Of a DNA stretch of 64,000 nucleotides, positions 13,801 to 28,800 are shown piece by piece; the first letter of the stretch is position 1; each line of letters starts with the position of its first letter. The notes under the pieces were generated by a model. It saw only the letters and a program-made list of their open reading frames with translations. It was not told where the DNA came from and searched no databases. This DNA comes from Trogon surrucura (lineage: Eukaryota > Chordata > Aves > Trogoniformes > Trogonidae), in assembly GCA_020746105.1 (NCBI GenBank), contig CM036621.1, positions 47,030,264 to 47,094,263 on the forward strand. The letters run 5' to 3'. The position numbers and the translations under genes were made by a program.

Positions 13801-16800
13801 GTTCTGTTGCTGGCTGTAACACGAGCTCTTTGCACTTCCCTGGGCAACCAGAGAAGTGTTTTATTTATTAAAAAACACCATTTTTTTCTTTTAGAAGTTT
13901 TTAACTATCATTGGTATGTTCAGTGCTGGTCTTTTGTCACTATAATGCTCCCGAGTCACTGGCAAATTTACCCGGAAATAACAAATATGTTGATTTTTTT
14001 GAGAAGTTATATAAACTCTTTAATAATAATCTGAGCAAGTGAGACATGAAGCACACAACAAGAACTTCTTCAGCCAGCTTCTTACTTGGAAACTACTACC
14101 TGGGCTGGGAGAACAGGGGCAAACACATTAGGGAGTGTTTCCAACAAACTCACACTTCTGTGCTAAAGGCATTGATGTTCTGGTCACTAAAACGAATACA
14201 CTCATCAGAAATGAAACTTTTTTAAAAAGCCCAAGGGCAGCGGAGGATCATAATGGTTGTCTTGATAGAATATCTGAGTAGACACTCCTGGAAGTTAAAT
14301 GAGATATGTAAAAGGCAGATTGTAACAATCTGTATAACAGATTTGAGAGGAAAATGCCAATCTACTTTGAACTAGTAAAGCACAAGAACTGCTCACCTCT
14401 CCAAGTAAGTTTACAGAAATACAAGTAAGTCCAGAAATATAAAAATTAAAAGTCCAGAGGAAATGCAGAAGCACTTCACAGAATGTAGTAACTTTTTTAA
14501 GTAGCCCCAAGTACCCCCTAAACTCTTGAAAAGATTGGGGAAGAACTATCTTTAGCTCTTCTCTGACTAACCTACTCTAAAGGTAGATTTGGAGTTGCAG
14601 AAGGGCAGCAGTTAGACTTCCAGTTTCCATTTAATTCCGCTAGAGTATTTAATATTTTACACATAATGCCAGTTCTCTGCAGACGAGTGGTAGGTGGCTG
14701 TGATGGCACAACTGAATGAGTGACGACATCTTAAGGTTACTTTGAGATAAACTTTAGAAAGGAGCCTGGCACTACTCCTCCTGGAGAAGTGTACCTCAAT
14801 GCAATTATCAAAACCATGAGAAGGTAAACTCTACCAGTGAAACTCCCAAAAAAGCATTTTAGAATTTAACAAGGTTCAGAAAAATCTTACATAAACATCA
14901 GCTTCTGAAAAAGCCTCATACAAGGCCTATATTTCTCTGGAGTGACCATGAAATCCAACTGTTCCTCCCTTCTCGCTACAGTGGATGCATTTATGTGCAA
15001 ATGTCTAAAGAAAGTGGAATCTAAGTAACTTCGGGGATGTATGAGCAAATAGCTGGGGCAGGCCAAAGCAATCTTTTGCCAGAAAGCTTTAAATATATAC
15101 TTCTTATTTACGAGGCTACTGTGAACTAGCCAGTGAGGATTCCTAATGGAGGACACCAGGAGAGAATAACTGATGAACTGACAAATCCTCATTTACAAAA
15201 GAAAAAAAACAACAAACCACCACACCAAAAACTCCATTACACCCACCCACAAAGCAAAGGTTCAGAGCTTCAAGGCTCTCAAACAGAATATAACACTGAA
15301 GCAGAATGCATAAATAATACTCTAAAAGATCCAGAAAAAAAATAAATTTATATCAGCCAGTAAAGAATGTTTTTTAATTCCTATAAATGATTCCTCCTTT
15401 GAAACTTTCATTTCCAGTTAAAGACACAAGAATAAAACAAGAAGGGACAAGTGATCACTGCCTTATGATTACTCCAAGTAACACTCAACTTAACTGTTTG
15501 CAACGGCTGCTCTTATTGACTCTCATAATTGATTTCACATTCTGACTGTGAAAGCTGTTAAATGTGTGCAGGACAATGTCATCTCTGTAAAAACTTACAC
15601 AAAGGTAAGGTTCACTAATGCACTGCTGTGTCACACTACCTTACTGAACAAAGCTAAAAAATAAAGAATAGCCAATACAAAATGCGGTTCTTACACCACC
15701 TAAGAATCCAGTCCAAACCAAAAATGAACCTGGGGCTACCCCTCTGACACACACTCAAATTAGAAATACAGGAATACAAAGTTATATTCCATAACAGATA
15801 CATTCCAACAGACAAGACAGCTCCAAAAGATTAAAAGGAATAAGCATGCAAGTTCTCCCAGTTGTGTAAGGTCACACAAATGTCTTGGCCAACCATCTAC
15901 GTTTCATTACACTGACACAGCTATGAGGCCCTCAAGGCTACAGGTGGACTCGGAAACAGCCTTTGACCTCCCACATACACGGTATCAACTCTCCCAACTA
16001 CGCCAAGCATCTGGATCTGGAGAAAACAAAAATGCAGTTTTTTGCTTAAATCTCAGTTCTTCCTCCTACATTGTGCTTCCATGGCTCCATGTATACCGTA
16101 GCTGCATACAAATACCTCATTAACAATGTACGTCTTGGGAGCTATATACAACTTGAAGACAAAAAAGAAAAAAAAAAAAGGAGAAATAGGAATGCAAAGA
16201 TGGAATTTTTCTCTAAAATCCTGTAAAACGCAAACACTGAGACTCCCAAATACTTGTACAATAAGGCAACACACAAAGATACTGCTCTTGCACAGAACAA
16301 GTTGCCAAGGGATTCAGGTGCAGCAGCCCTGCATTTTCTTTGGGACACTGTAAGCATTGGTCTCTTTGAAAACTTGCATAGTAAGGCAAGAGAAAATACA
16401 AGTAACTGTTTTGTCAAGGAACGTACATTTTTCAAACCAGAACATTAATCACAAAACGTGATTAAAATACAAGGCAGCAATTGGATTAAGTGTAAATCAC
16501 CCTCCTTAAATCATTTTGCTGCATGGATTCAAGTTCGATCCCGAAGCACTCAAGTTACTTTCCAAGGCAGTCAAGTTTTTACTCTCCCTACCTTTCTGTT
16601 TTACTGTAAGTCCTGGGTCAGCTTTTTCCTGCAGTTTGGCAACACTGTCTTCTGAAATCCTATCTGCCACGCTCTTAGTTTCTGCAGTTCCTATAACAAA
16701 ACAGTTTATAGTCAAATGAAACCAACGATGCAATAAAAAAAAAATAAAAAGCCATGCTAAATACTTGTTATACTTATTTCTGTAATGGCTATTCTAGTTT

Positions 16801-19800
16801 AACAAACCATCTTGAGTGTAAATAAACAACATTCAAAGTTCACAAAGACTTTTTACATGACCGTTGATTGAACTCCTTACATTACAGCAAATTCATGGCA
16901 AATTCTTCAATTCAGAAACAATTTCCAGATATTGTTTATTAGCCGGATAGCTGGTCAAACAGTACAACATTTAGCTAATAATGCCAAAGTAATTGCTAAA
17001 ATACGTAATATTGTTTGTGTACCACTTCGAATGCACAATGCACTTCAGTTTGTTTCACAGTCTTTAGCTTTAAACACATCTCATAACAGAGTCAGTACGA
17101 AATTTCAAGCAAGAAAACCTAATTTCTGCTAGCTGAACTCCACAACCTGCTGGTAATGCTAGAAGAGTCCAGTCTATAAACACTGTTCACTTTTGATGCT
17201 ACCAAAACCAAATTTTATTTTTGAAAAAAAGAAAAAAAGAAAGACAATTTCATCTACGAAAAATTAATTCCCACTGTTACAACAGAACGATGTTGACAAA
17301 AGTGAAGTAACACACAACGGATGAAAGCAGAAATATTCAGATATATATATCTGATTTCTAAATTATCTGTCCAGGAAAAAGAAACATTCAAGGTGGAGAG
17401 ACACAAAGGAAAAACAATCCATCGCCATTTGTACGCCATTCCTGAGAATGCACCTATGCATCGAACACACGTTGTCAGGAAAAGTTAAATCACATAGTTT
17501 GTCAAGATATGAATATTTAGCTTTAGTCTTATTACTAAAAATACATACACACACCCCCCTCCCTTCACTTGGAGAAATACGTTCCGTGCTCACACTCCTC
17601 AAAATGCAGCAGAAGCAGAACAAATTCAGAAATCGGCAAGGCCACAGATACAGAAAGAGCACCCAAAAAAGGGAGGCACCCAAAGCACTGTCCAGGAACT
17701 GAACCCAGCGCTTCCACGTCTCCTTATCTGCAAACAGGTACCTGTAATGCAAAGGTAAAGAACAGATTCCCAAGGTCCCCATCTACAGCCAAGACACCTC
17801 AGGTAACACTTTCATCACAAAAAAAAAAGAAAAGAGCAACCAGTTTTGATAGCATGGAAAAAGATTTATTAGATAGAGCCCTGCCTGAGGCTTGGGTTGA
17901 AACATCCAACACTTCCAAAAGCAGCAATGAAACTTCCGCATGTAGCATAAAGCTGAAGCTTTCAGGACATACAGATCAATAGCGGAGGATCCACTCCTCC
18001 ACCTGTGGTACAGGAAGCATCCACAAAGACACACAGACACACAGTCCACTGCGGCAGAAATGCCGAGTTCAACTAGTTTAGGTGTAGACTAACACACAGC
18101 AGAGAAAGCTCAACCAGCACTTTCATTTACCTGTGCTGAGTAAGGCCAGGATGACTTGTCATTTAATAAAACTGACACTACCATTTAAAAATTCATTATG
18201 GACCTACAGAGCAGTGCTACAATTTCCCCGTCACAAGGTCTGGAGCTTAGCAGGAAAGCCAAGCCAGCAGTGGAAAGAGAAGCACGTCACTCATCATTTC
18301 CATTTAGCAAGTCATTCGGTGGCTGAAAAAAAACCTTTTTCAGATCTCAAAAACAACTGCAAGTTTAAGTAAAATTTTAAAAGTTTGATTTGTAAATTAC
18401 CAAAAATGGTCTCTATTGCATGATTCAAGTTTTGCTACTAGACATGTTCCAACTATAAAAGTAGTCATTGCTTGAGTAGTAATAAATGTAGCTTTAACGA
18501 TTTAAAAAAAACAACCAAAAAAACCCCAAAAAACCAAGCAACTGAAACATCTCCTCCAATACAATTAGGAATTTGTTCACACAGAGGTGAACTTGCTTTC
18601 ACTACCAGGATAGGATATATGTCTGGTTTTGCTTACCTAGTCCTCCATTCACCACTTTGGTTTTCCTTACTACAAATTTAGTCATGACATTAGCCCTTTT
18701 GCATCCTCCTGTTGTGCATTTACTTATCTCCAGTTAATATCAGAAAATATAAAAAGTTCTGATTGTCATCACCATTAACTACAGAGACCAAGGTGCAACA
18801 GGCACCAGCATAGCTCTAGATGGTTTTTCCTACTCTCTGGATCACGTACTGGAGTACCTACGAGCCCCACTCACCTCCTGCAGCTCTGCTGCATGAGAAT
18901 AAAAATAGGGCTAACACCCCAAACTGTCTATTGGTTTAGGGAAATTGAAATTTGAGTGCACTGGCTTGCTGCATCAGGAATGGAGGAGTGTTTTAAAACG
19001 TTTACCTTCAAGCCAAAACACAGGGTAAGCTGTTAAACGTATTTCATTTATCAGAAAAACTGGATCCTGATTTTAAAGAAGAGATGATCCTATAAAGCGG
19101 GGCGTGTCAGGTCACTGGAGTTGAGTGTCAGTTCAGGCTATAAAATAAATATTCTAATCTTGGGAAATAAAAAAAGTTATAGGATCAGCTAAGGATCACT
19201 AAGCAGTAAAATAAGACTACATTTAATGGAATCCAGATGGTATTTTTCAGCTGCAAAATTATTAAAACCTCACAGCACATAAGTATGAGATGTGATGTAA
19301 AATTTTCAATTTTCAAGCACCAACTCAAATCAAGCTCCTACGTCAACAGATATTCATATCCAAATCTTTTCCACGGTATTTAAGGTGCCTAAACACCTTT
19401 TTTAAATTTTTTCTACAAGTTCTTTTGACGACATGGCTGAAAACATGTTCTGAAAACACTACCCAAGATATAACTTCAGTATTTTGCTTCAGACATAGGG
19501 AAACCCACAAAAAAAAAACAACCCAAACCCACCCAAAGAAAACACGGATGCTTGAAACAACACACAACAAAACACAATCTCTTTACATATACTAAGAATA
19601 GTGCTGTTGGCAGATTAAGCCTATGAGGATCTTCATGCTTCCTTAGCCTAAACAGTACAGTACTTCAGCCAAAATTAGCTATTTTAACAGGTACCAATTC
19701 ACAGGTGTTATTTTATCTTTTGAACACATACTAAACTGATTTATGTACAGTGACTTCTTCATTAGAAATAAAATATCAGCACTCAGGGCACAAAGCCATT

Positions 19801-22800
19801 GAAAGAAATTTTAAATCATAGCAAATAATCAGGTCACTGATATAAGAGTAGGGGGAAAAAGGTATTTAAATGCAGACAGAGATTGAAGTTACACTGTTGC
19901 TATAGGAGGTCTTGGCCAATTTTATTTCTTACCTACGTGTTTGTCTAGGCTCTTCCTCTTGGCTTTCTTATACAAAGCGATAGCAGTAGTAAGTTTAGAT
20001 TCTTTTCTTTCTGATGTGAAAGTATTAAGTACTTGGGATACTCTGAAGAGAATCGAGCTTCCAGTTAGCACGCAAATACATACAAAAGCTGGTAACATAA
20101 TCAATTGCAATGAAGAACCTTAGATATACTAAAATGTACTTATTTGCAAGCCTGGCGCTTAGTTAAAACCATCTCAAGATCAGAATCTTCAGTTTTGTCT
20201 AAAGAGACATGACTAATGCAGACATGGGGCAGATGAGATGTTTATTGATGGTTTTACTACTTGTTAAACAGCCCCAGTCAACAAAGACTCAGAAAAGATT
20301 ATCATCCAAAGGCTGGTAAGGCAGCCTGCAATCAATACAACTACAATTTATATCAATCCACTTCCTAACGGGCAAACACAGATACCACAGATCCACTATC
20401 ACAAGTGACAGTCTAGACAGACTTGGCACTGAAGCAAGGATGAGATGAATACAGAGCTACCTCTTGACTGCTGCCAAGACTCAAGGTAGTGGCCACACCA
20501 CTACCACGCGTGACTCCAGCTGGCCCAGAGAGATGGGCCTTTTACAGATTCTCATCTCCTGCTGAGAATTCCTCTGTGACAAACAAATCTCTGTACTCCC
20601 TTCCCCAGTACTCTCAGTAGAACTGCAGAAGGGCTTGGTTCCTTACACGTGGTTGAGCTAGTGTGGAAGATGTCATGGGACAGAATTCAGTACTGATAAT
20701 ACCAAGATCACCTTCCCTGTTCCAACTCGAATCACAAGGTCCAAGCCTGACACCAGCCCAGACAAATAAGGTCTTTTAATTTATACATCCAAAATTTCTA
20801 AAGACCAAACGCTAAGACATCAGATCCTTGACAAACAATTGAAAAAATGCAGCAAATAGGTGAAGTTTGGATTCCCAAATTTATGAAGAGCACTCTTCCC
20901 AAATATTACTAAGTAATAAAGTTGAAAATTCAGGGTTCATGGCTCTATGAACTACCCCTACATGAAAGAAAATATGCCTCACAAATGTCTTTCATCTTAC
21001 TAAAACAACCTTAAACAACGCATCATAAGTCTTACTAAAACAAAAACACTGTGCTGAATATTGCTGTGCTGTAAACATTTAACAAACCTTTACCTGTGAC
21101 TTTATGTAGAGGCAACATGCAATAATTTTATCAACTCAGACATACTGTTCACTAATCCTCACTGACAGAAAAAAACCCCTGAAGTTTTGCAGGGCGTATT
21201 TGTCTAAACTTGCTAGATGATAGATGATTAAGCAAAGAAACAGTTCTTATGAAACTAATGGAAAAATAAATAGTTGTAGACCAACTAAAAAAATCCATTC
21301 AGAGAGAACACAACAGATGTCAAGAGGAGGGTGAATTTGTATCTGCAATTGTGCATGAGGAACATGAGCAAAGTGAACTGAGTACCACACTCTATGGATC
21401 AAATTCATGCAGAAAAATTGCCGTTTGGATTCATTTATGCAGACTGGGAGTATAAAACAAGCACTAAAAATAATAAACAGGGATATTTAAGTATTTATGC
21501 TATTCCTATTCAATAACCCTCCAGCATATTTAACAGAAATAATATCCTCCCTCTAGTTACCTTCTCCTCCGGGTCTGGCACGTTGCCTTGATCCTTTTGT
21601 TGAAGGCTGTCTTGATATTCCTGCAGCACTTTCACCCTTTAAAAAAAAAAAAAATAAAGCTCACAAAGATATATAATTGCATGTTAAGTAATCATATATT
21701 GATACATAAAATTTACTTAGATATGTCGCTTCTTATTTACATGTATTATACATAAAAAACACTCACTTAGAAAACTGACCTACACAAAGAAGATTATGTC
21801 AAGCCTATTTTCCTCAAGTCTGCAGCTATTTTTCCTGGATACATGCTAGCTATTTTCTTTTTTAAATAAAAGATTTTACTATTGTAAAGACAACTTCCAA
21901 ATGTGAGTATCCAAGGCAAAGCAATCTTATGAAACCTGTAGAGCATCTGTGATGCCACTGCTGGTCTTGTGATAAAATGTTTATGTTTAGCTAACAGTGA
22001 GCTACTGAAAGAATTAAGATACTTAAAATCACCTACATATTTCAGATGGATCATATACACAGTTCCTCTTTAACCTTCCAGGAAGTCTTTTAATTTTCAT
22101 TCCAAAATAGAAGCAAAGACTAAAAAATAAACGTGCCACTATGTTGGCATAGTCTTTTACCCAAATGGTAACTTTCCTGGACAAACTAAGAAATGGGTGC
22201 AGCCAGAAAGTCCATGAGACAAGCAATGATTTAAGGTGCAACTGTTACAGAGGACAGAGGATAAGAGTTCAAAAATGGAAAAGATTAAACTGGGGGAAAA
22301 TTCAGGACAGTTCTGAGGACTCTGACTTTAGCCTGAAAGTGATTCATAGAGGCCAGGAAATGAAAGCAGGCAAGCACACACAAGAATTATTTTGTTTTCT
22401 CCGGATATAGCTTGCACTGCCTGAAGCCGAGCACACCTGACCGAGAATACGTTCTGCAAAGGCGCTACATTACACGTTTCAATGGTCATACATCCTCGAA
22501 AAGGAGCAAGCTACACCAACAGGTTCACTTAGCTGGAGGTTGGAAAAAGACGTGCCTAAGCAGCAGTCTCTCGTGAGATGAGATCAACGCCAGTGACAGG
22601 AGACAAAGCCACCTGCACTGTGAGGTGCCCTGTGCATAAAGGAGCAACACACAGGCAGCAGGAGAGGCTGAAGGCAGCTACTACAAAAAAAGTTCAAAAC
22701 AACATCCTGGCGAGAGCAGGCAGAGGGGCAGGTGTGAGAGGTGCCACTACTACAGGTAGGGGATACTACCAATCTGCCCATCACTCTACCTGAAGCACAG

Positions 22801-25800
22801 CTGGGGCCCAAATGCCTCCAAGGTGTAAAGGAGGACCCTGCCAGCCCAGCAAAACTCCTGGGTGCAGGACCAGGGTGGGAAGGAGGCAGCCCAGCGCCTT
22901 ACACCGATGTGTGGCTAGCAGAAGGGGCAGACTCAGTAAAGGTGAACTTGGTAGTGTTAGGTTAACAGTTGGACTCGATCTTAAGGGTCTTTTTCAACTT
23001 AAATAATTCTATGTTGTTTGCTTGAGTGTAGACCAGAGGATGGAGCCAGCAATGGGATCTGTGCACACACAAAGGGCTTCCCACTCGTACAGTACTGGAC
23101 ATACTAATAAATCAGCAGCTCCCAATAAATCTTACCTAACAACCTGATTCCATGAGTGATATCTGTTGCTAAAGATGAAGCAACCACCTCTGAACACAAC
23201 AGATAAAGTACAGGTGATTTACAGAATTCCACTTTATGTTTCTATGCTCTCTCTCCCTGTAACACATCTCTGCGTATCGTTCAAAATCCTGAAACATGTT
23301 TAGCACCTCACAGGATTTCCTCCTCATCTGCTTTTTTGAAATTTGTGTGAATTAACCATCCACGCAGCTTGAATTCAAGATTACTGTCCACCCTGCTGCT
23401 AATGACCATATTGATAACATAATTAAGAACTATAAATTCTTCCATTTCTCTGCAAATGTTAACATCACACATTCTAATAACCCGCAAGAGAAAACTGTCA
23501 AATTACATAAAGTAAAACATTCAATCAGCCAGAAGAAAGCCCAACATCCTACGCTTCACAAAAATCTAGTACGTGGTCCTTCTCCAACGTAAACTAGATT
23601 TGATTTATACTCTCTTCACTGGATTATTACAATTATTATTGAACCCACAAGCAGAGTTACCAGTATTTTTGTTTCACTCTTTAGGAAATACTGACAGGTT
23701 ATAAAGAAGAACAGAGAGAAGTCCAAAATGCACAGCTAATACTGCAGTGGTTAATCTGAATCTTAGCTCACCTCAAATACTACCATCTTTTACAATCACA
23801 ACACTATGCAAGGAACAAAAATAAAGCTCACATACCGTCCAAGTCTGGCTCTAAGGGCCCGCAGGCCACATCTGGTACACTTGAACTGCAGCAGCTCTTT
23901 GGGTGATGTAATTATTAGCACAGGTGGGGAAGGAGTTAAGAGTAGGTGCTGAGGCTTCTGGAGGAGTGGATTTAGTAATTTATTTATGTCAGGCAGTGAC
24001 TACAAACACTGCTTAACATTTTTGAAGAGCCACGTGCACACTGGCAACAGGTGCAAAGTAAAAGCTAAAATCTAATCACTATGGTAGCACACAAAACCAT
24101 AAATCCCACAACATTTATCATTTGAGTCTTTCCAAAAGGGAGATAATACAGTCATTCTTCATACAAATTCTGAGGCTTCAAGACTCTGAAATGCAGTCAC
24201 TGGAGCCATTACCAAAAAAAAACCCTTACACTTCATCTCACACTAACCTGGAAAGAACGTATTAATGCGGAATCCTAGATGGATGTATACAGACTTCCCA
24301 GTTTTGAGTAATTATATTTCTATTTGGAGAGGATAAAGCAGCCTGTTGTAAACCATCCCATCTGCTGCTTTGTCCTCATTATTAACCTTTTAATAGGCTG
24401 ACTTCCACTTTAAGACATAAGAAAACAATGACTTTTAATGTTTCAGCAGGTCAAGGAGAATATGCTCTGAAAAGCCATCCTGCCAAATTGTCAATTTTTC
24501 ACTCCTTCCATGCAACAACATCTGCATTCACGAAAGGATGTCAAGAAGTCTGTCAGTGACTTTACCTTGTTCTCACAACTAATTCTGTACGTGCTTACGT
24601 ACATCTCCTCTAACCACAGCCACTCCACGCATCAACAACATTCCCACCCAAGCAAGGGAGGGGGACAACTCGTTATTTAAACGACCCACTGTGATTTTCC
24701 CCCTCTAATTCATGAGATCGCTAACAATAAACAAGAATTAAGCCTGAAAGCAGAAACCTAATTCAATCAACCCTGCACAATGCTTTTCTTCTGTTTAGAT
24801 CCACAGCGCCCAGAGGTATATTTGCATGTATACTGCAAATAGCTTGAGGGTGTATAAGATTTTATATAAATAAAGCTACATGTATGTATACACAGTTTCA
24901 TGTAAATACAACTACACATATAAATATTGTTTCTATTTTTCTGCAACAGACTATTTCTAAAGAAATAAACACAGTTTATTTCTAATGTTTTTACTGAAAG
25001 CTACCCATCCCTCAAAGACTTGCTTCGCTCTTTTGCTCAAACTTGTCTGTATTTCCAGTATTTATTCCTAAACCAGCTGTCATTATTAACAGGCAGAATT
25101 TATTAGTGGGCAACAGCAACAAGGAGAAATCTCTACTTGCTAAGGGAAATTTGACTGCAGTGGTGACAAAACTTATTAGGAAAGTATCACCTCAAATGAA
25201 GGCTTGCAGGACGGTGTTCTATTGGTGTTACCTTCTGCTAATTAAAACCAAAAAGAACTAACAGAAAAATCCCATTTTTTAAAACATAAGTTTTAATGAT
25301 AAATTTCTAGTATATAAGCCAGTTACGAATAATAAACACCAAAAAAAAGAGGGTCATTCATGGCACCAGAACAAAAATTTGAGCCATATCCAGCAGACTT
25401 CCATGGAATGATTCTACCGCTTCTAAGGCACTCACATCTTTTTTTTTTTTTTCATTCAGTAGTTGTTTCATATATATTCAAGATGAGTTCCAGCAGAAAT
25501 AGAAATTCATTAGATACGACTTAGAAGCTGATTCAAGTGACCAGTTCCAGAGCAATAGGGTTTGTAGGGCAAAAATAAAAGTCATTACAGAAGTGGCCAA
25601 AAGTGACAGGATATTACAAAAAGCTTTAGCCAAGAGTTTCAGCAGCCATCTGTAAAATGGAAGAGACTTTTCCAATGTGTTTGGCCTTAGGGGTAAATGA
25701 CATACCTGTTCTGCAGCCACTTTCCTATAAGCAGCACCATACGCTCCGAAGCCCTATGGCCCGGATCACCTTTTGCCAAAAGACAAAGTTCTCCAAGCCA

Positions 25801-28800
25801 TGCTACGAAGTGACCCTTTTAAAGCTGAGTTTTACCTGAGATGGACTGAGAGTTAACAGAATACAGCTCAGCTTGCTCTGATCGCAAACAGTGCGGTCCG
25901 CAACAGTCTTGAATCAGAACGTAATCTTCTTTTGATTGCCATGTGTTAGCCAAATGTTTCTTCTTAACTCCTACTTACACTTTGCCTTCTTTTACTTCCA
26001 GAAAATTAGAGATACCCATTACATGCTGGGTAATACCGACTTTCTTTAGTACCAGAAAAATAAATTTAAAAAAAAAAAAAGTAAACCTCTCATAATTAAA
26101 GTAGCCCTTTAAAGCTGGCCTCTGATAACCAGCAACAAGAAAAATTAGGACATGCATGAATACAGAAAAAATCTTCTTAACTCTCCAAATCTCACAAGAG
26201 CAAACTTCAGGTGATAGCTTCACTTTACATGTAGAATACGAAAAAAAAAAGAACAAATCTCACTTATTTTGTTCTCTAAAGTAAATGCAGCATAAAAGCC
26301 ATGCAGACTGAAATGCTGTGGACATCTCAAATGAAATAGAAGTTCCCATTTCCCCACTGCTTCTTCCCCACACTGTTTGCATGTTCTTATGTTGTCAAGC
26401 AGCGCGTCTGAAGAAAGGACCTAATTCAAATATGGAGGAAGCAAGACAAAAGTCAAGTGCAAGTCCAAACAGCTCACTACAACATGAAGCCATGTCAGAC
26501 CAGGCTTGGAAAGAAAGAGAAAGCTGTGGCTAGGAGCGTGAGGATAAAGAGAGCAAGACTAGGAGCCAGGACAAGTGCCTAAATGAGCATGACAGGACCA
26601 AATGAGGAAAGGTTAATCCTTAGGGCAGGAAGGAGTGGGTGACGTTAGGTACTGGTATATCAGCCACTGCTTGAGACGGGCTGCCTCAAATTGTTTCACT
26701 TGTGCTCTATTTTCAAAACGCTAAAAAGAGACGCTGAAGGTTCATTAACTGTGCAGCAGAGACTGCAAAGTATGATCCAACACTTTGCACAGGCATAAAG
26801 TCATAAAATGTCTCCCTTTTTTTTAATACACTTGTTTTACAACCACATGATGTAAATGGAGTTACAGTAGTTTAAGAGGGTAAATTCCTGAAAATAAAGG
26901 CATTACTCTGCTATGAAACTACTGCGGACAGGAAGATCAATCCCAGTCCACTAGACGCACTTTTCAATTATTTCATGCTGAAATGTTCTCTGAATCACTT
27001 TGTACAGCTATCTTAGCTCCCCATCTCTAAAAATTCATTGTGAACATTTTAATTCCATTTCTCTCTTCCACAGTCTTAAGATGATGTTTGTCATGCAACG
27101 GTCCAAAATGTGTGTTTTCATCACCTAAAAACTAAGTAGCATCTACTGTTACGCAAGCAAGTAGGGGAAAACATGTCATCTAGATTTAAGCTAATAAACC
27201 CACATGCCTTGGAAACACTCCCAAAAGCACTTAAGACGGGAAATGAAACTTTACTGCCCCAGTGTACTATTGTGGTGCCCAAGAACACTATGATAGCATG
27301 GGATGAGGCTCAGAATTTCCATTAGAAACCCAATTTGCAGGAAGTTTAACTTGGCCATGAAAATTTGCTTCAGGCTAAAAAACTATTTTATAAGCTCTCC
27401 CTCCAAGTGCCAATAACTTAAAAAGTTTGGTTGGATTTCAGTCAAAGAATAGCTATAAATTTGTCATCTCGTGTAGAAGACACAATGATATCAGTGGCCC
27501 ATAGACTCTCTTGCTAGACTTGGGATCCTGCCTATTTTTTTCCTAGTCTGAACTGCTTTAGGTTAATTTATTGAAGTCTCACTCTTTAAACCTTTAACCA
27601 TATGGCTCCATAATTCCCCAGTTTGCCTCAGGTCATCGAGAAGCAGCAGACGCAGACACAAGGGTATCATGAGCAACAGCTACTGTTCAGAGGCAGTTGG
27701 TGAGTTGCTATTCTGTCCTACCATCACCCAGCTGCAAAACATGGATGGGCCCAGACACAACACTGGACTCATTTTCTTTGCAAAATAGTAACTTCTATTA
27801 AAGTACACACGCACAAAAAAAAAAGAGCCTAACGGCTTTCCAGGAAAGATTGAGAGGAAGAAACAGAAAGCTTTGAGCAAATATTTTTTTTTCCTGACGT
27901 ACCCAACATATAAATACATATAAATAAAATCTGAAAAATTAAATAAACCAACTTTTTCTGTCCAAGCTCAGAGGAAAAAAATAACAAAACAGAAATTGGA
28001 AAAAAACCCACAAATCAGAAGACAAGCATCTATTTTATCAATTTTACAGCGCTAGAACTTGTCGTCTACCTACATTTCAACCCTACCTTCCTTTCACGCA
28101 GACTCAAATCATTCTAAAATGCAACACTTTCAATATTTACCTTGCTGGATCTTCTACACTACTAACCTCGTTATCTGGCTGGCACTTGCTGTCTTTAATT
28201 GGTCTCTGAGTTTTTCTAAGCATGGATTCCTCAGAATCTGCAGACTGAAAAGAAATTAACTGCTTTAGTCAGCATGCTGAGAAGTGAGCTACTCGCCTGA
28301 ATAACGTCAAAGGGTAAATGAGCAGAGAGTAGAACTTAGCACATCATGATGTGCATCCATCTACCTGCCCTCTTCACTTTGCCTCCCCGACGTGGCACAC
28401 TAACTGAGCAAAATCAACAGTTATCCATTGTTCTCTCCAAGTAATACCAGAGAAGCAGCAATCCTTAAGGCCAGCAGACAGGTTCTGATAGAAGGGATTT
28501 CTCACATCTGACAAAATTGAACCACCCCTTAACATAAGCATCTTCGATGTCTGTTAATTCTGATTTTTTTACCATGAACCAAGAAGCAATAGAATAGAAA
28601 AGGAGAAAAGGAAATATTTAAAGGAGGAAGAGAGCAGTTAAAACAACAACATAAAAGGCAACGAAGAGACTGCTTTTAAGGCAGTTCAGGCCTTTACACT
28701 GAGAAGGCCTGAAGTGCTGTGCTCTTTCGCAAAGGTCTAACATGATGTGCAGAGCCCAGTACAAATAACAGCACCCATGCAAGAATCTAGATGGGGTTCA

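Larger units (their letters stand above)
12365..19932. other. TRAF3IP1 introns
   Basis: Outside the exon at 16592-16690 and the CR1 tail at 12866 nothing is recognised. The pyrimidine-rich CACACACCCCCCTCCC near 17545 is low complexity. Confidence 0.5.
21637..28140. other. TRAF3IP1 intron(s)
   Basis: Holds the CR1 tail at 22936 and the candidate microexon at 25706. Phase arithmetic says one exon is missing here or that one neighbour is skipped. Nothing else is recognised. Confidence 0.5.

Noticed and set aside
17569-17982. 137-codon plus-strand open frame with lysine- and serine-rich text
   Set aside because: It lies in a TRAF3IP1 intron on the opposite strand, without a family match or promoter signal; composition alone explains it.
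24566-24584. Alternative 19-nt microexon candidate with a gtaaag donor
   Set aside because: It also fits the phase, but its acceptor lacks a pyrimidine tract; the candidate at 25706 has better sites.
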